A DNA stretch of 15,721 bases from an uncultured Actinomycetes bacterium (GCA_937888775.1 CALAQT010000354.1:1-15721); one strand, 5' to 3'. Shown: positions 5,795-12,539, counted from the stretch's first letter. The notes: generated by a model not told the origin, from the letters alone. A program made the numbers and translations.

Positions 5795-7749
5795 CCAAGC
5801 ACCCCGACCCTCACCAGGACCAGCAGCCCAACGACGAGCACGAGCAGGTACAGCGCGTAGGTGCGCACGTTGCCCGTCTGCAGACGTCGCGCGAGCGCGG
5901 CGCCACGCAGCCCGGCCCGGATCGCTGGCTCATACAGCAGCGTGTCGACCAGCGACGGGATCTCGCCCGAATACGTGATCCGCTGGACCATCCCGCCGGC
6001 GCGCAGCACCTCTAGCTCACGCCGGGGGCGGAACACGCCTTCGAGCACGAGCCGCAGCGGCTTGGTGAACCCGGCCGAGGTCCAGCCGAGCGCCGGCACG
6101 ACCGGCTGCCCACAAGCCCATGTCGGCGCGGGCGCCGCCCGACGCCGGCCGCGCACGCCCACGAGCGCGACCGTCAGCCCAACCAGCGCGAGCGCGAGCC
6201 CCAGTGACGGCAGGCTCGTCCCCGGGACTACAAGCCCGGTATGACGCGCGATCCTCACAGCGCGCGCGCCCGGGGCGAGCCCCGCCAGCGTCGGCACGAC
6301 CAGGCCCGGCACCACGCCGATCGCGACGCACAAGCCGGCGAGCACCGCCATCCCGGTGCGCATCGACACGGGCGCCTCGGGCGCCGTTGCGCACGCCGGC
6401 CGGCGCGGAGGTCCGAGCAGCACGAGACCGACTACCTTCACGAAGCACAGCAGCGCGAGCGCTGCCGTCGCGGCGAGCGCGGCGAGCGCGACAGCGCCCG
6501 CGACCGCCACGCCCAGCGGCCGGTCAAACGCGACGTGCAGCAACGACTGCAGCGTCAGCCACTCCGACGCGAAACCATTCAACGGCGGGACGCCGGCGAT
6601 CGCCATCGAGCCGATCAAGAACGCCCCGCCGGTCCACGGCATCCGACGCAACAGTCCACCGAGACCGTCAAGCTCGAGGCTGCCGACCGCCCGCTCGAAC
6701 GCGCCCGCGCCTAGGAACAACAGCGACTTGAAGATCGCATGGTTCGCGACGTGCAACAGCGCCGCAGCGAACGCGAGCTGCGCCCACAGTCCGTTGCCGG
6801 CGTGCGCGAACAGCAGCGACGCGCCGAGGCCGAGCGAGATGATCCCCACGTTCTCGATTGAGTGATACGCCAGCAGACGCTTGAGGTCATGCTGCACAAG
6901 CGCCCACAACACGCCCCCCAACGACGACAGCACGCCAACCGCCAGCAGCGCGATCCCCAACCACAGCGGCGTCGCGCCGAGCCAGTCGAACTCGACCCGG
7001 ATCAGGCCGTAGATCGCGACCTTGATCATCATCCCCGACATCAACGCCGACAGGTGCGCCGGCGCGACCGGGTGCGCCCGCGGAAGCCATGAATGCAACG
7101 GAATCAACCCAGCCTTCGTGCCGAACCCGACCAACGCCGCGACCGCGACGAGCGTCTGCACGCCGGCACCAGCCGCGGCGAGTGCCGCCGGGTGACCGAT
7201 CGCGCCGTGGCGCGCCAACACGAGCAGGGCGATCCACACGCCCGCGCCGCCCAAGTGGGTGATCGCGAGATACGCCTGCACCGCGCCGCGCACCCGCGCG
7301 TCGCGCCGCGCCGCCAGAATCGCGGCGGCCGGCACGAGCGTCATCAGCTCCCAGAACGCGAGAAACGTCGTCACGTCCCGCGCAGCGAGCACACCGCTCA
7401 GCGCGAGCAGGAACGCCGCCGTCAACGCGCCGACCGTGCGGCGCCCCCCAACGGTCCCGTCGAGATACCCGCGCGCGAACACAAGCGTCGGCACAGCCGT
7501 GACCGCCAGCACCACCAGAAAGAATCCACTCAACGCGTCGAGCCCCAACGCGGGCGAAACACCGCTGCGAAACGCCACCCCCGCGCCGTGCCCGCCGGTC
7601 AGGGCGCCCATCCCGGCAACACCCATAGCCGCCATCCCCGCCGCCTGCACCGCGAGCGCCGCGCGCAGCCGACCCGGCAGCACGGCGACGATCCCGCCGA
7701 GCGCAAGCGTCGCCGCGCCCACGAGGGCGATGCCCGCCACCCAGCCCAC
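5791..7749 (-). CDS. hyfB: HyfB-like antiporter-type membrane subunit
   Basis: The 652-residue protein is the larger NuoL-like subunit of Hyf/Hyc complexes. Channel residues are present: Glu134 in AFWELMTLVP, Lys212 in GFGTKAGLIPLHSWLPRAHP, Lys243 in GMMIKVAIYGLIR and Lys290 in LKRLLAYHSIENVGI. About 16 membrane segments are apparent. A soluble stretch at about 535-620 (TWACGQ...GFTKPLRLVLEGVFRPRRELE...) matches the C-terminal region of HyfB/HycC proteins, before a last helix ending VLVRVGVLG. The GTG start lies 2 nt after the stop of a small upstream ORF, with CAGGG about 12 nt before it, so coupled translation is likely. With HyfF this gives two antiporter-like subunits, whereas E. coli Hyc has one and Hyf three. 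It corresponds to Rv0083, from memory. Confidence 0.94.
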   Translation of the reverse strand: MGWVAGIALVGAATLALGGIVAVLPGRLRAALAVQAAGMAAMGVAGMGALTGGHGAGVAFRSGVSPALGLDALSGFFLVVLAVTAVPTLVFARGYLDGTVGGRRTVGALTAAFLLALSGVLAARDVTTFLAFWELMTLVPAAAILAARRDARVRGAVQAYLAITHLGGAGVWIALLVLARHGAIGHPAALAAAGAGVQTLVAVAALVGFGTKAGLIPLHSWLPRAHPVAPAHLSALMSGMMIKVAIYGLIRVEFDWLGATPLWLGIALLAVGVLSSLGGVLWALVQHDLKRLLAYHSIENVGIISLGLGASLLFAHAGNGLWAQLAFAAALLHVANHAIFKSLLFLGAGAFERAVGSLELDGLGGLLRRMPWTGGAFLIGSMAIAGVPPLNGFASEWLTLQSLLHVAFDRPLGVAVAGAVALAALAATAALALLCFVKVVGLVLLGPPRRPACATAPEAPVSMRTGMAVLAGLCVAIGVVPGLVVPTLAGLAPGARAVRIARHTGLVVPGTSLPSLGLALALVGLTVALVGVRGRRRAAPAPTWACGQPVVPALGWTSAGFTKPLRLVLEGVFRPRRELEVLRAGGMVQRITYSGEIPSLVDTLLYEPAIRAGLRGAALARRLQTGNVRTYALYLLVLVVGLLVLVRVGVLG

Positions 7750-7751
7750 CG

Positions 7752-7916
7752 TCAGCCGCGACCCTGCCAGCGCGGCGGTCGCCGACCGCGAGCCTCCAAC
7801 GCCAACTGAGCCAACCGCGCTCGGTCCACGCGGATACAGGCGGGATGCCCCAGAACCCCGACGAACACCACCCCGAACGTGTAGATAGGGGGCTGGCCCC
7901 GCGGCACCGATAGCAT
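7752..7916 (-). CDS. 54-codon small ORF heading the Hyf-like operon
   Basis: An ATG-started frame of 54 residues ends only 2 nt before the hyfB GTG. About 43 of its 54 codons end in G or C, in line with real genes here. The product has a short hydrophobic stretch (IYTFGVVFVGVLG, residues 11-23) followed by a basic C-terminal half (CIRVDRARLAQLALEARGRR). A possible ribosome binding site, GAGAAG, sits 3 nt from the ATG, which is tight. I do not recognise the protein. It could be a small accessory membrane peptide of the complex or a leader that couples translation into hyfB. The evidence is its position, codon bias and spacing only. Confidence 0.45.
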   Translation of the reverse strand: MLSVPRGQPPIYTFGVVFVGVLGHPACIRVDRARLAQLALEARGRRPPRWQGRG

Positions 7917-7930
7917 CAGCTTCTCGGCAT

Positions 7931-7966
7931 CTTACAAACTCCTAAGACTTAGACGTCCTTCAACTT
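7931..7966 (-). promoter_or_regulatory. Candidate control region of the Hyf-like operon
   Basis: This AT-richer stretch lies 15-50 nt upstream of the first small ORF. It contains a perfect odd palindrome, CTAAG-A-CTTAG (7942-7952), overlapping CTTAGACGTCC (7948-7958), and on the minus strand TTGAAG, which could serve as a -35. The element CTTA-NN-CGTCC also occurs upstream of the 389-residue gene and, shortened, beside the ArsR gene. No clean -10 at the right spacing was found. Confidence 0.4.
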
Positions 7967-8149
7967 GGCGCCGACCCTGAACGCCTAGCTTTGCCCGTGC
8001 TCTACGAGCAGCTAATGAAGCACCACGAGGGAGTGGACCGCCACGAGGAGTGGTTCACATAGGTCCTTGCCTGCGAAGCGACTGCGGCACGCTGACCGGC
8101 CAGCACGGCGCCGATGATCAGGACGTCGTGTGCAGGCTTGTGCGTTGAT
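7967..8149. other. Intergenic region between the Hyf operon and the hydrolase gene
   Basis: There is no supported gene here. On the plus strand a short frame from about 7946 to the TAG at 8056-8058 reads like protein (QLMKHHEGVDRHEEWF near its end), but it has no start with a ribosome binding site and begins right after a stop. It may be a remnant of a lost gene. Confidence 0.3.
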
Positions 8150-8839
8150 TCACGCTGTGGCAGGTGTCAGGTGATTGCGCAAGAAGGCGAGCGTGCGCTC
8201 CCAGGATCTCGCCGCGGCGTCGGGGTTGTAGGTGCCGAGCCGGTTGTTGTCGTTAAAGAACGCGTGTCCGGCGTTCTCGTAGAACTCAAAGGTGGTGTCG
8301 ACGCCAGCGGCGCTTAGCTCGGCCTCGAGCGCTCGCGCGTCGGCGAGCGAGACGAACTCGTCGTCTCGGCCGAAGTGGCCGAGCAGCGGCCCGGTGATCT
8401 TCGAGAAGTCTGGTTTGCCGTGAGGCATAACGTAGTAATAGGACACGGTCGCGCCGATCAGCGGGCTCGCCGCGGCAGCCCAGACCGCGAGTCCTCCGCC
8501 GAGGCAGAAGCCAAGCGCGCCGACGTGCTCGCCGTTTACGCCGTCAAGTGCGACGAGGTACTCGGCAGCGGCCAGCATGTCCTTCTCGGCGCGATCCATC
8601 GAGAGCGCCATCATTCGCTGCTGCGCCTCGTCGGGCTGGGTCGTCGGTTCCTGGCGGTACAGGTCCGGAGCGAGCGCGAAAAAGCCCGCACTCGCCAGCC
8701 GGCCACAGACCGAGCGGATGTGGTCGTCCAGACCCCACCACTCCTGTAAGACAACGACGCCAGGAGCACGCTGGATGGCTGGCCGAGCCAGGTAGGCGGG
8801 CGTTTCGCTGCCGTTGGCGGTGAACCGGACCTGAGGCAT
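8150..8839 (-). CDS. Dienelactone hydrolase family protein
   Basis: The 229-residue alpha/beta hydrolase belongs to the dienelactone hydrolase family, cytoplasmic enzymes that open lactone or ester bonds with a Cys-Asp-His triad. The likely triad is Cys112 in the nucleophile elbow GFCLGG, Asp159 or Asp160 in FGRDDEF, and His192 in NAGHAFFND. Glu33 in LQEWWGLDDHIR matches the glutamate that holds the cysteine in known family members. Length and order are complete. The ATG is preceded by a strong GGAGGAG ribosome binding site. The gene lies 30 nt downstream of the 389-residue gene and probably shares its transcript. The true substrate cannot be read from the sequence, and no other aromatic-degradation gene is nearby, so a role in chlorocatechol breakdown is not supported. 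Confidence 0.93.
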   Translation of the reverse strand: MPQVRFTANGSETPAYLARPAIQRAPGVVVLQEWWGLDDHIRSVCGRLASAGFFALAPDLYRQEPTTQPDEAQQRMMALSMDRAEKDMLAAAEYLVALDGVNGEHVGALGFCLGGGLAVWAAAASPLIGATVSYYYVMPHGKPDFSKITGPLLGHFGRDDEFVSLADARALEAELSAAGVDTTFEFYENAGHAFFNDNNRLGTYNPDAAARSWERTLAFLRNHLTPATA

Positions 8840-8869
8840 ATCTCCTCCTCGATGTGGGCTCGATGACGA

Positions 8870-10039
8870 TCAACGCCTCGAACTCCCGTTGGTGGGCAGC
8901 GTGTCCCCGCGTAGGTCGATCAGCGCGATTGCGACCGTGGCGCGCACGAGTCGCGTTAGCGTGATCAGCTGCGCCTGGGCGAGACTCTGGGCGTGACCGC
9001 GAAGCCCCGCGACATAGGCCTCCAGCGCGTAAGTCAGCCCGACCGCTTGATGGCGCCACGCCCGGCGGTGTCGAAACGCGCCCGGGCGACCAATCAAGCG
9101 CGCGCCACACATCACGTTTGCGGCCCCCTCGGCGATCGCCGTGGGAAGGCTTCCGAAGCGCTCATCGTAGGCCGGCGCAACCCGTTGCGCGTCCAGCGCC
9201 GCGACAGCCACATACTCGTTCGTCGCGAGTCGCAGCCACGCGTCTCTCAACCCGGACAGAACGGCTGGGTCCGTCGGTCGATCCGGCGAGCCTGCACTCA
9301 GCCCGTGCAGCGTCTCTTGCGATACGCGAACTCGCAGGCCAGCCGCGAGATGGTGGGCGACGACATCGCCACGGTCATCTACCGGTCGCTCGACATTCTG
9401 CGCGTGGCACGCCAGCTCCGCCGTGACTGCGCTGAGCGTTCTGTCAAGCGCCGTCGATCGCTCCTCCCGCGCCTCGCCCGCGCGTCCGCCCGCGGCAGCG
9501 TTAGCCGCCAGCTGAACGAGCAGCGATGCCAAGTCCACGGCGGCGATCCTCAACGACAGCAGGTCACCCTCGGATGTGGTCGCATCGCGAGATAGGCAAG
9601 TGATGGCATGGCGCATGCGGACGGACGGCTCTTCGGCCTGCTCGCTCCACACGCAGTAGGTGACCTCACCCGCGAGCACCGCGTCCTCGTGTGAGCTAAG
9701 TCGCCGCCGCAGTTGATCCACCAACGCGCCGCGTCGGTCCTCTCCGCGCGTCGCGAATGTCGCCCAGACCCTCGCGACGGCGAGGAGCAGCTCGACCGCC
9801 TCCCTAGCCAGCTGCGAGACCGTGTCCTGGCCGATCTCCGAGCCGCTTTCGAGCACCACCAGAAACTGGGAGTGAGCGCGAGCCAACGCGCTCGACGTCC
9901 CCTCAAGCGACGAGGGTCCCGATCCTCTGATCTGCCGCCTGCCCGAGATCTGCGTTCCCACGCGATCCAGGAGGTCAGTCCAGAGCGGGGATTGTGACGG
10001 CGTGGGCGGGGATTCCTCGCTTGACGCCGCGGACGACAT
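8870..10039 (-). CDS. Protein of unknown function, 389 residues
   Basis: I do not recognise this protein. It is predicted to be soluble and mostly helical, with many Ala, Arg and Leu residues, a polar Ser/Pro-rich start (residues 1-20) and no signal peptide or membrane segment. Long amphipathic helices are suggested at about 75-95, 165-185, 195-215 and 330-380. Aromatic and charged residues are scattered without a known catalytic motif; short stretches such as TNEYVAVAALDAQRVAPAYDERFGS and AWRHQAVGLTYALEAYVAGLRGHA are probably conserved cores. Codon bias is consistent along its length. The ATG lacks a good ribosome binding site and lies only 7 nt from a dyad that may be an operator, so the message may have a very short leader. 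The hydrolase gene follows after 30 nt. Confidence 0.75.
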   Translation of the reverse strand: MSSAASSEESPPTPSQSPLWTDLLDRVGTQISGRRQIRGSGPSSLEGTSSALARAHSQFLVVLESGSEIGQDTVSQLAREAVELLLAVARVWATFATRGEDRRGALVDQLRRRLSSHEDAVLAGEVTYCVWSEQAEEPSVRMRHAITCLSRDATTSEGDLLSLRIAAVDLASLLVQLAANAAAGGRAGEAREERSTALDRTLSAVTAELACHAQNVERPVDDRGDVVAHHLAAGLRVRVSQETLHGLSAGSPDRPTDPAVLSGLRDAWLRLATNEYVAVAALDAQRVAPAYDERFGSLPTAIAEGAANVMCGARLIGRPGAFRHRRAWRHQAVGLTYALEAYVAGLRGHAQSLAQAQLITLTRLVRATVAIALIDLRGDTLPTNGSSRR

Positions 10040-10045
10040 GGCATG

Positions 10046-10077
10046 ATCTTAGACGCTTACGCGTCCATAAGATTCAA
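10046..10077 (-). promoter_or_regulatory. Dyad and shared element upstream of the 389-residue gene
   Basis: An inverted repeat has arms ATCTTA-GACGC and GCGTC-(C/A)-TAAGAT around TTAC, with a 2-nt asymmetry. It contains CTTACGCGTCC (10056-10066), the same spaced element as CTTAGACGTCC upstream of the Hyf operon. On the minus strand TTGAAT could be a -35. The dyad ends 6 nt before the ATG, a position suited to a repressor site. Confidence 0.45.
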
Positions 10078-10148
10078 AGAGCTGCGCGGGTGAGGCCAGG
10101 CCCGTCGAGCGGAGATGACCGGCCGGCAGGCCGACAATCAGTCGGCAG

Positions 10149-10475
10149 TTACCCGTCGGAGCCCGTACGGCCCCCGGGCATACACGGGTCAGACGCCTCG
10201 GAGTCAGGGTCAGCGATCTCACGGTTCGCGGCGGGTGCGGTCTTTACGCTCGCCGACGCTGCGATCGCATCAGCGCCCGCAGCTGCGACGCGGACGCGCA
10301 GCGCCACGGCGACTCCGATCAGGCGGCGCGCCTCCTCGCGCGCGCTGGCGCGCTCAGCCGGCCCGCCCGCCGCCGCACGCGTTAGCGCCCGCCAGTATTG
10401 GGCGTGAACGATCCCCAGAGCAGATCGGGCTTGCGACAGTGCCTGGCGCCGATCGTCTGCAACCGGGTCACTCAT
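10149..10475 (-). CDS. Small helical protein of unknown function, 108 residues
   Basis: I do not recognise this protein. It is Ala- and Arg-rich. Residues 5-80 look helical (RRQALSQARSALGIVHAQYWRAL, then AREEARRLIGVAVALRVRVAAAG), followed by a polar tail ending in GGRTGSDG. There is no signal peptide or clear membrane span. The ATG has a good ribosome binding site (GAGAGGA, about 9 nt upstream), which is the main reason to call it a gene. It lies 109 nt upstream of the 389-residue gene in the same direction. The local resemblance in style to that protein (Ala/Arg helices) does not amount to homology that I can see. Confidence 0.5.
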   Translation of the reverse strand: MSDPVADDRRQALSQARSALGIVHAQYWRALTRAAAGGPAERASAREEARRLIGVAVALRVRVAAAGADAIAASASVKTAPAANREIADPDSEASDPCMPGGRTGSDG

Positions 10476-10539
10476 CCGCCGTCGTCCTCTCTGCAGGACG
10501 GCGTCTTCGCAATGCCGATATATCGGGATGATGAAGTCG

Positions 10540-10665
10540 TCAATGGGGATGCCAGCAGGCGAGCGCTAGCGGACGGGTGCCGCGCAAGCCGAGCTCGAGC
10601 GAGAGCCGGGCGATCGCACGCTCGTCTAGCGATTCAACGATGCTCAGAACCCGGCCGCGGGACAC
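10540..10665 (-). CDS. Short frame, possibly the shifted 3' half of the upstream small gene
   Basis: A 41-residue frame starting at GTG reads SRGRVLSIVESLDERAIARL and on to ACWHPH, with a protein-like pattern and mostly G/C third positions. It begins 32 nt before the stop of the gene at 10634-10867, in a different frame. Either the two are overlapping genes or they are one gene of about 110 residues split by a frameshift near 10665. There is no separate strong ribosome binding site. The function is unknown. Confidence 0.3.
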   Translation of the reverse strand: MSRGRVLSIVESLDERAIARLSLELGLRGTRPLALACWHPH

Positions 10666-10867
10666 GATCGGCCGCTCGTACGATCATCGCCCGCCGAGGG
10701 TCAGCCAGGCGGCCCGCGAGCGGGCGCAGCACGACAAGATCGGCGAGCTCAGCGACCCATCCGTCTGTCACCAGCTCCAAGTGCCTGTCGTGGCGATCAT
10801 CGGCTGAGACTCGTCGCGCGCGAGGTCGCCGCGGGTTGGGTCGAGGGTTGGGTTTGTCATTCGACAT
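10634..10867 (-). CDS. Small basic protein of unknown function, 77 residues
   Basis: The ATG at 10867 has a strong ribosome binding site (AAGGGAG, 5 nt away), which supports a real start. A longer upstream frame from 11011 would run through the divergent promoter region and is not used. The product begins with an Asn/Pro/Arg-rich stretch (residues 3-19) and continues LELVTDGWVAELADLVVLRPLAGRLADPRRAMIV. It then ends abruptly in VPRPGSEHR, while protein-like sequence continues in another frame, so a frameshift is possible. It is transcribed divergently from the ArsR gene and shares a control region of about 145 nt with it. I do not recognise the family. Confidence 0.5.
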   Translation of the reverse strand: MSNDKPNPRPNPRRPRARRVSADDRHDRHLELVTDGWVAELADLVVLRPLAGRLADPRRAMIVRAADRVPRPGSEHR

Positions 10868-10934
10868 CGATGCTCCCTTCGGACCGCTTGACCGCCAACA
10901 TGTGCCCATTGGGCGTTGTCTGTGGCATTCCTGA

Positions 10935-11012
10935 AACCTTATCGTCTTATAAGTCTTGACGTGAGTAGAATCCTGCCTGCAGCGACCGCAAGGACGTCTA
11001 CCCTCCAGCAAG
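10935..11012. promoter_or_regulatory. Divergent promoter/operator between ArsR gene and small minus-strand gene
   Basis: This is an AT-rich stretch in a GC-rich context. It holds the perfect palindrome CTTATAAG (10946-10953), the element CTTA-T-CGTC (10938-10946) and TAGAAT (10966-10971) as a possible -10 for the plus-strand repressor gene. ArsR-family repressors usually bind short AT-rich dyads in their own promoters, so autoregulation is likely. That is inference. Confidence 0.5.
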
Positions 11013-11429
11013 ATGGCACCGCGCCGCCAGCAATCCGAGCCGTCCCCGACGCCGATCGACGGCAGCGCGATGCACGTGCGCTCAGATCCCGTCTACGTCG
11101 TGAAGGCCCAGCTCTTCCGGGTCCTCGGCCACCCCGTGCGGATCCGGATACTGGAACTCCTATCCGACGGCGAACGCACCGTCGGAGACCTGCAAACCGA
11201 GCTGAGCCTCGACTCCAGCGGCACCTCGCAGCACCTCGCTGCGCTACGCCAGCAGGGTGTTCTGGAGAGCAGGCGGGCCGGCACCAGCGTCTACTACAGC
11301 ATCCGCGATCCGCGCGTCTCGCAGCTGCTCGCGGTCGCAAAACAGATCCTGACCTCGGCGCTGACGGACTCGCACACCCTTCTCAGCGACCTCGCCGAAG
11401 AGCCAACCCCCCGCGCGCGTCGCCGATAG
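11013..11429 (+). CDS. ArsR-family repressor, Rv0081-like, without metal-site cysteines
   Basis: The 138-residue winged-helix repressor has the core LFRVLGHPVRIRILELLSDGERTVGDL (34-60), a recognition helix around SSGTSQHLAALRQQGVL (68-84) and a wing at ESRRAGTSVYYSI (85-97), followed by a dimer helix (SQLLAVAKQIL). It contains no cysteine, so the ELCVCDL-type arsenic/cadmium site of classical ArsR proteins is absent. It may sense something else or act as a plain repressor. The N-terminal 19 residues are Pro/Gln-rich; the ATG at codon 20 would give 119 residues, near the size of M. tuberculosis Rv0081, which it resembles strongly from memory. Rv0081 is a hypoxia-linked regulator that heads the Rv0081-Rv0087 hydrogenase-like operon. 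Here the repressor is about 3 kb upstream of the Hyf operon, in the opposite direction. Confidence 0.92.
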   Translation: MAPRRQQSEPSPTPIDGSAMHVRSDPVYVVKAQLFRVLGHPVRIRILELLSDGERTVGDLQTELSLDSSGTSQHLAALRQQGVLESRRAGTSVYYSIRDPRVSQLLAVAKQILTSALTDSHTLLSDLAEEPTPRARRR

Positions 11430-11687
11430 CCGCCGCGCCCTCATGTGTCGCCGCCAAGCGACGCATACACGCAGCAACCGGTGGACTACAAGCCCAAGGC
11501 GGGCAGCCGTGACGCCGCCTCAACCGTTCTGACGGTCGATGCCGAGGTCGCCGGAGCACCCATCATGCACTGCGATGCTTCCGGGCGTCGGACAGGCGTG
11601 ACCGAGCACCGCAACACAAAGCGCGGCCAACTCGCGACGCTCGGGCTGCAGCATCCCGCCCGTGTGCGCGGATGGCTCGCTCGATCG
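11430..11687. other. No confident gene; one weak plus-strand frame
   Basis: A GTG-started plus-strand frame at 11445-11753 reads in a protein-like way for its first 60 or so codons (for example TVLTVDAEVAGAPIMHCDASG), then loses codon bias. There is no ribosome binding site and no recognised family. I treat the stretch as probable gene debris downstream of the repressor. Confidence 0.3.
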
Positions 11688-12065
11688 TCAAGTCGTGAGG
11701 TGTCGTGCGGTCTTGCGGTCGGTCGCGCGGGCGGGTGGTTCGGGATCGCCTAGGAACTCGCTGAGGGCGGACAGCTTGTTGCGCCAGAAGCGTTCGAAGG
11801 AGAGCCATTGCTGCGCGTCGCGGGAAAAGCACGGGCTCGAAGCCCATCGTCCGAAATCGGCCTGCCCAGCCACGTGCCCCCAGAGGGTCCCTATCCCGCC
11901 GGGGATCGCCTCGAAGTTGTGGGCGTAGGCGGGGTCAACGCGCAGGGCGGCATTCCAGTCACGACCCTTTTCGTCGTTGAGCAGCTGAAAGACATCCTGG
12001 AGGTCCTCGCACTCGAAGAACGCCGGCGCGAGCTGCGGTGGGCCGAAGTAGGCAAAGCCGCCGCC
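11688..12065 (-). pseudogene. ABC ATPase/permease fusion remnant: segment after the ATPase domain, inverted
   Basis: A frame open to the stop at 11688 begins near 12065 with GGGFAYFGPPQLAPAFF, then CEDLQDVFQLLNDEKGRDWNAALRV. This matches, from memory, the stretch that follows the ATPase domain in large FHA-domain ABC transporters of actinobacteria (the family reads ...GG-AYFGPP-EAL-FF... then VF-LLE...DW). There is no start codon or ATPase domain upstream on this strand. Residues from about NFEAIPGG onward (11908 and below) do not obviously fit the transporter; the end (WLSFERFWRNKLSALSEFLG) may come from another gene. The part that should come next in the protein lies immediately to the right on the opposite strand, implying an inversion. 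Confidence 0.5.
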
Positions 12066-12076
12066 GGGTGGCCGTC

Positions 12077-12290
12077 GATGAGCAGCCGCCGGCGGTCGAG
12101 ACCGGCGAGCGGCAGCGCACGCTCACCGCCGCACCGCGGGCGCTGATCGGGGACGCGCAGCGATGGAGCTCGCAGTTCGGTGTCATGGTCCGCCGCTACG
12201 TGCGCGTGATCGCCGCCGACCGGACCAACGCGAGCCTGCTGGTTCTCCAGCCGGTGATCCTCGGCCTGCTGATGCTGGCGATCGACAGAC
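12077..12290 (+). pseudogene. ABC ATPase/permease fusion remnant: start of the permease domain
   Basis: This plus-strand frame has strong third-position G/C bias. It reads VETGERQRT, then AQRWSSQFGVMVRRYVRVIAADRTNASLLVLQPVILGLLMLAI. That pattern, a linker, a tryptophan/arginine-rich amphipathic stretch and a first membrane helix, is the entry to the ABC-2 permease half of the same FHA-type transporters. The frame degenerates after 12290, where the reading seems to move to another frame (GDILLGM). It lacks a start and is only about 70 codons of a protein expected to exceed 700 residues. Turning the neighbouring minus-strand piece around would place the two in the correct protein order. Confidence 0.5.
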
Positions 12291-12320
12291 CGCGACCACG
12301 CTCGGCGACATCCTCCTCGG

Positions 12321-12539
12321 GATGAACGCCCACAGCTCAGCGCGTGGCGCAGCGAGTCGTGGCACAACGCCGAGCGCCTGATCGCAGCGCAAACCCCGGC
12401 TGCGCGTGCCCGGGTTGCGCGGACGATCGAGCTTGGCGCCGCGGGACGCGCACGGCTGATCGCCTCGCTCACATCAGACCTCGTGATCGGTCCCGATGCC
12501 GCGCCGCGCAACGCCAAATGTGAGCGCCACCGCGGGTGA
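12321..12539 (+). pseudogene. Unidentified gene fragment with coding bias
   Basis: An open stretch of 72 codons without a start reads QLSAWRSESWHNAERLIAAQ, then RTIELGAAGRARLIASLTSDLVIGPDAAPRNAKC, with nearly all early codons ending in G or C. It looks like the 3' part of a real gene, but I cannot name the family. It is in a different frame from the permease remnant to its left. Confidence 0.35.

Noticed and set aside
7093..7809. Long plus-strand frame opposite hyfB, and similar frames opposite the other Hyf genes
   Set aside because: The products are almost entirely Arg, Pro, His and Gln, typical of antisense frames in GC-rich DNA. The minus-strand proteins are clearly real.
8150..8839. Assigning the hydrolase to chlorocatechol or aromatic degradation
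   Set aside because: The family is broad and no ring-cleavage or muconate genes are nearby, so only the family name is justified.
11891..12517. 208-codon minus-strand open frame
   Set aside because: It is a shadow of the coding-like plus-strand pieces at 12077-12539; its product is Arg/Ser-rich without family features.
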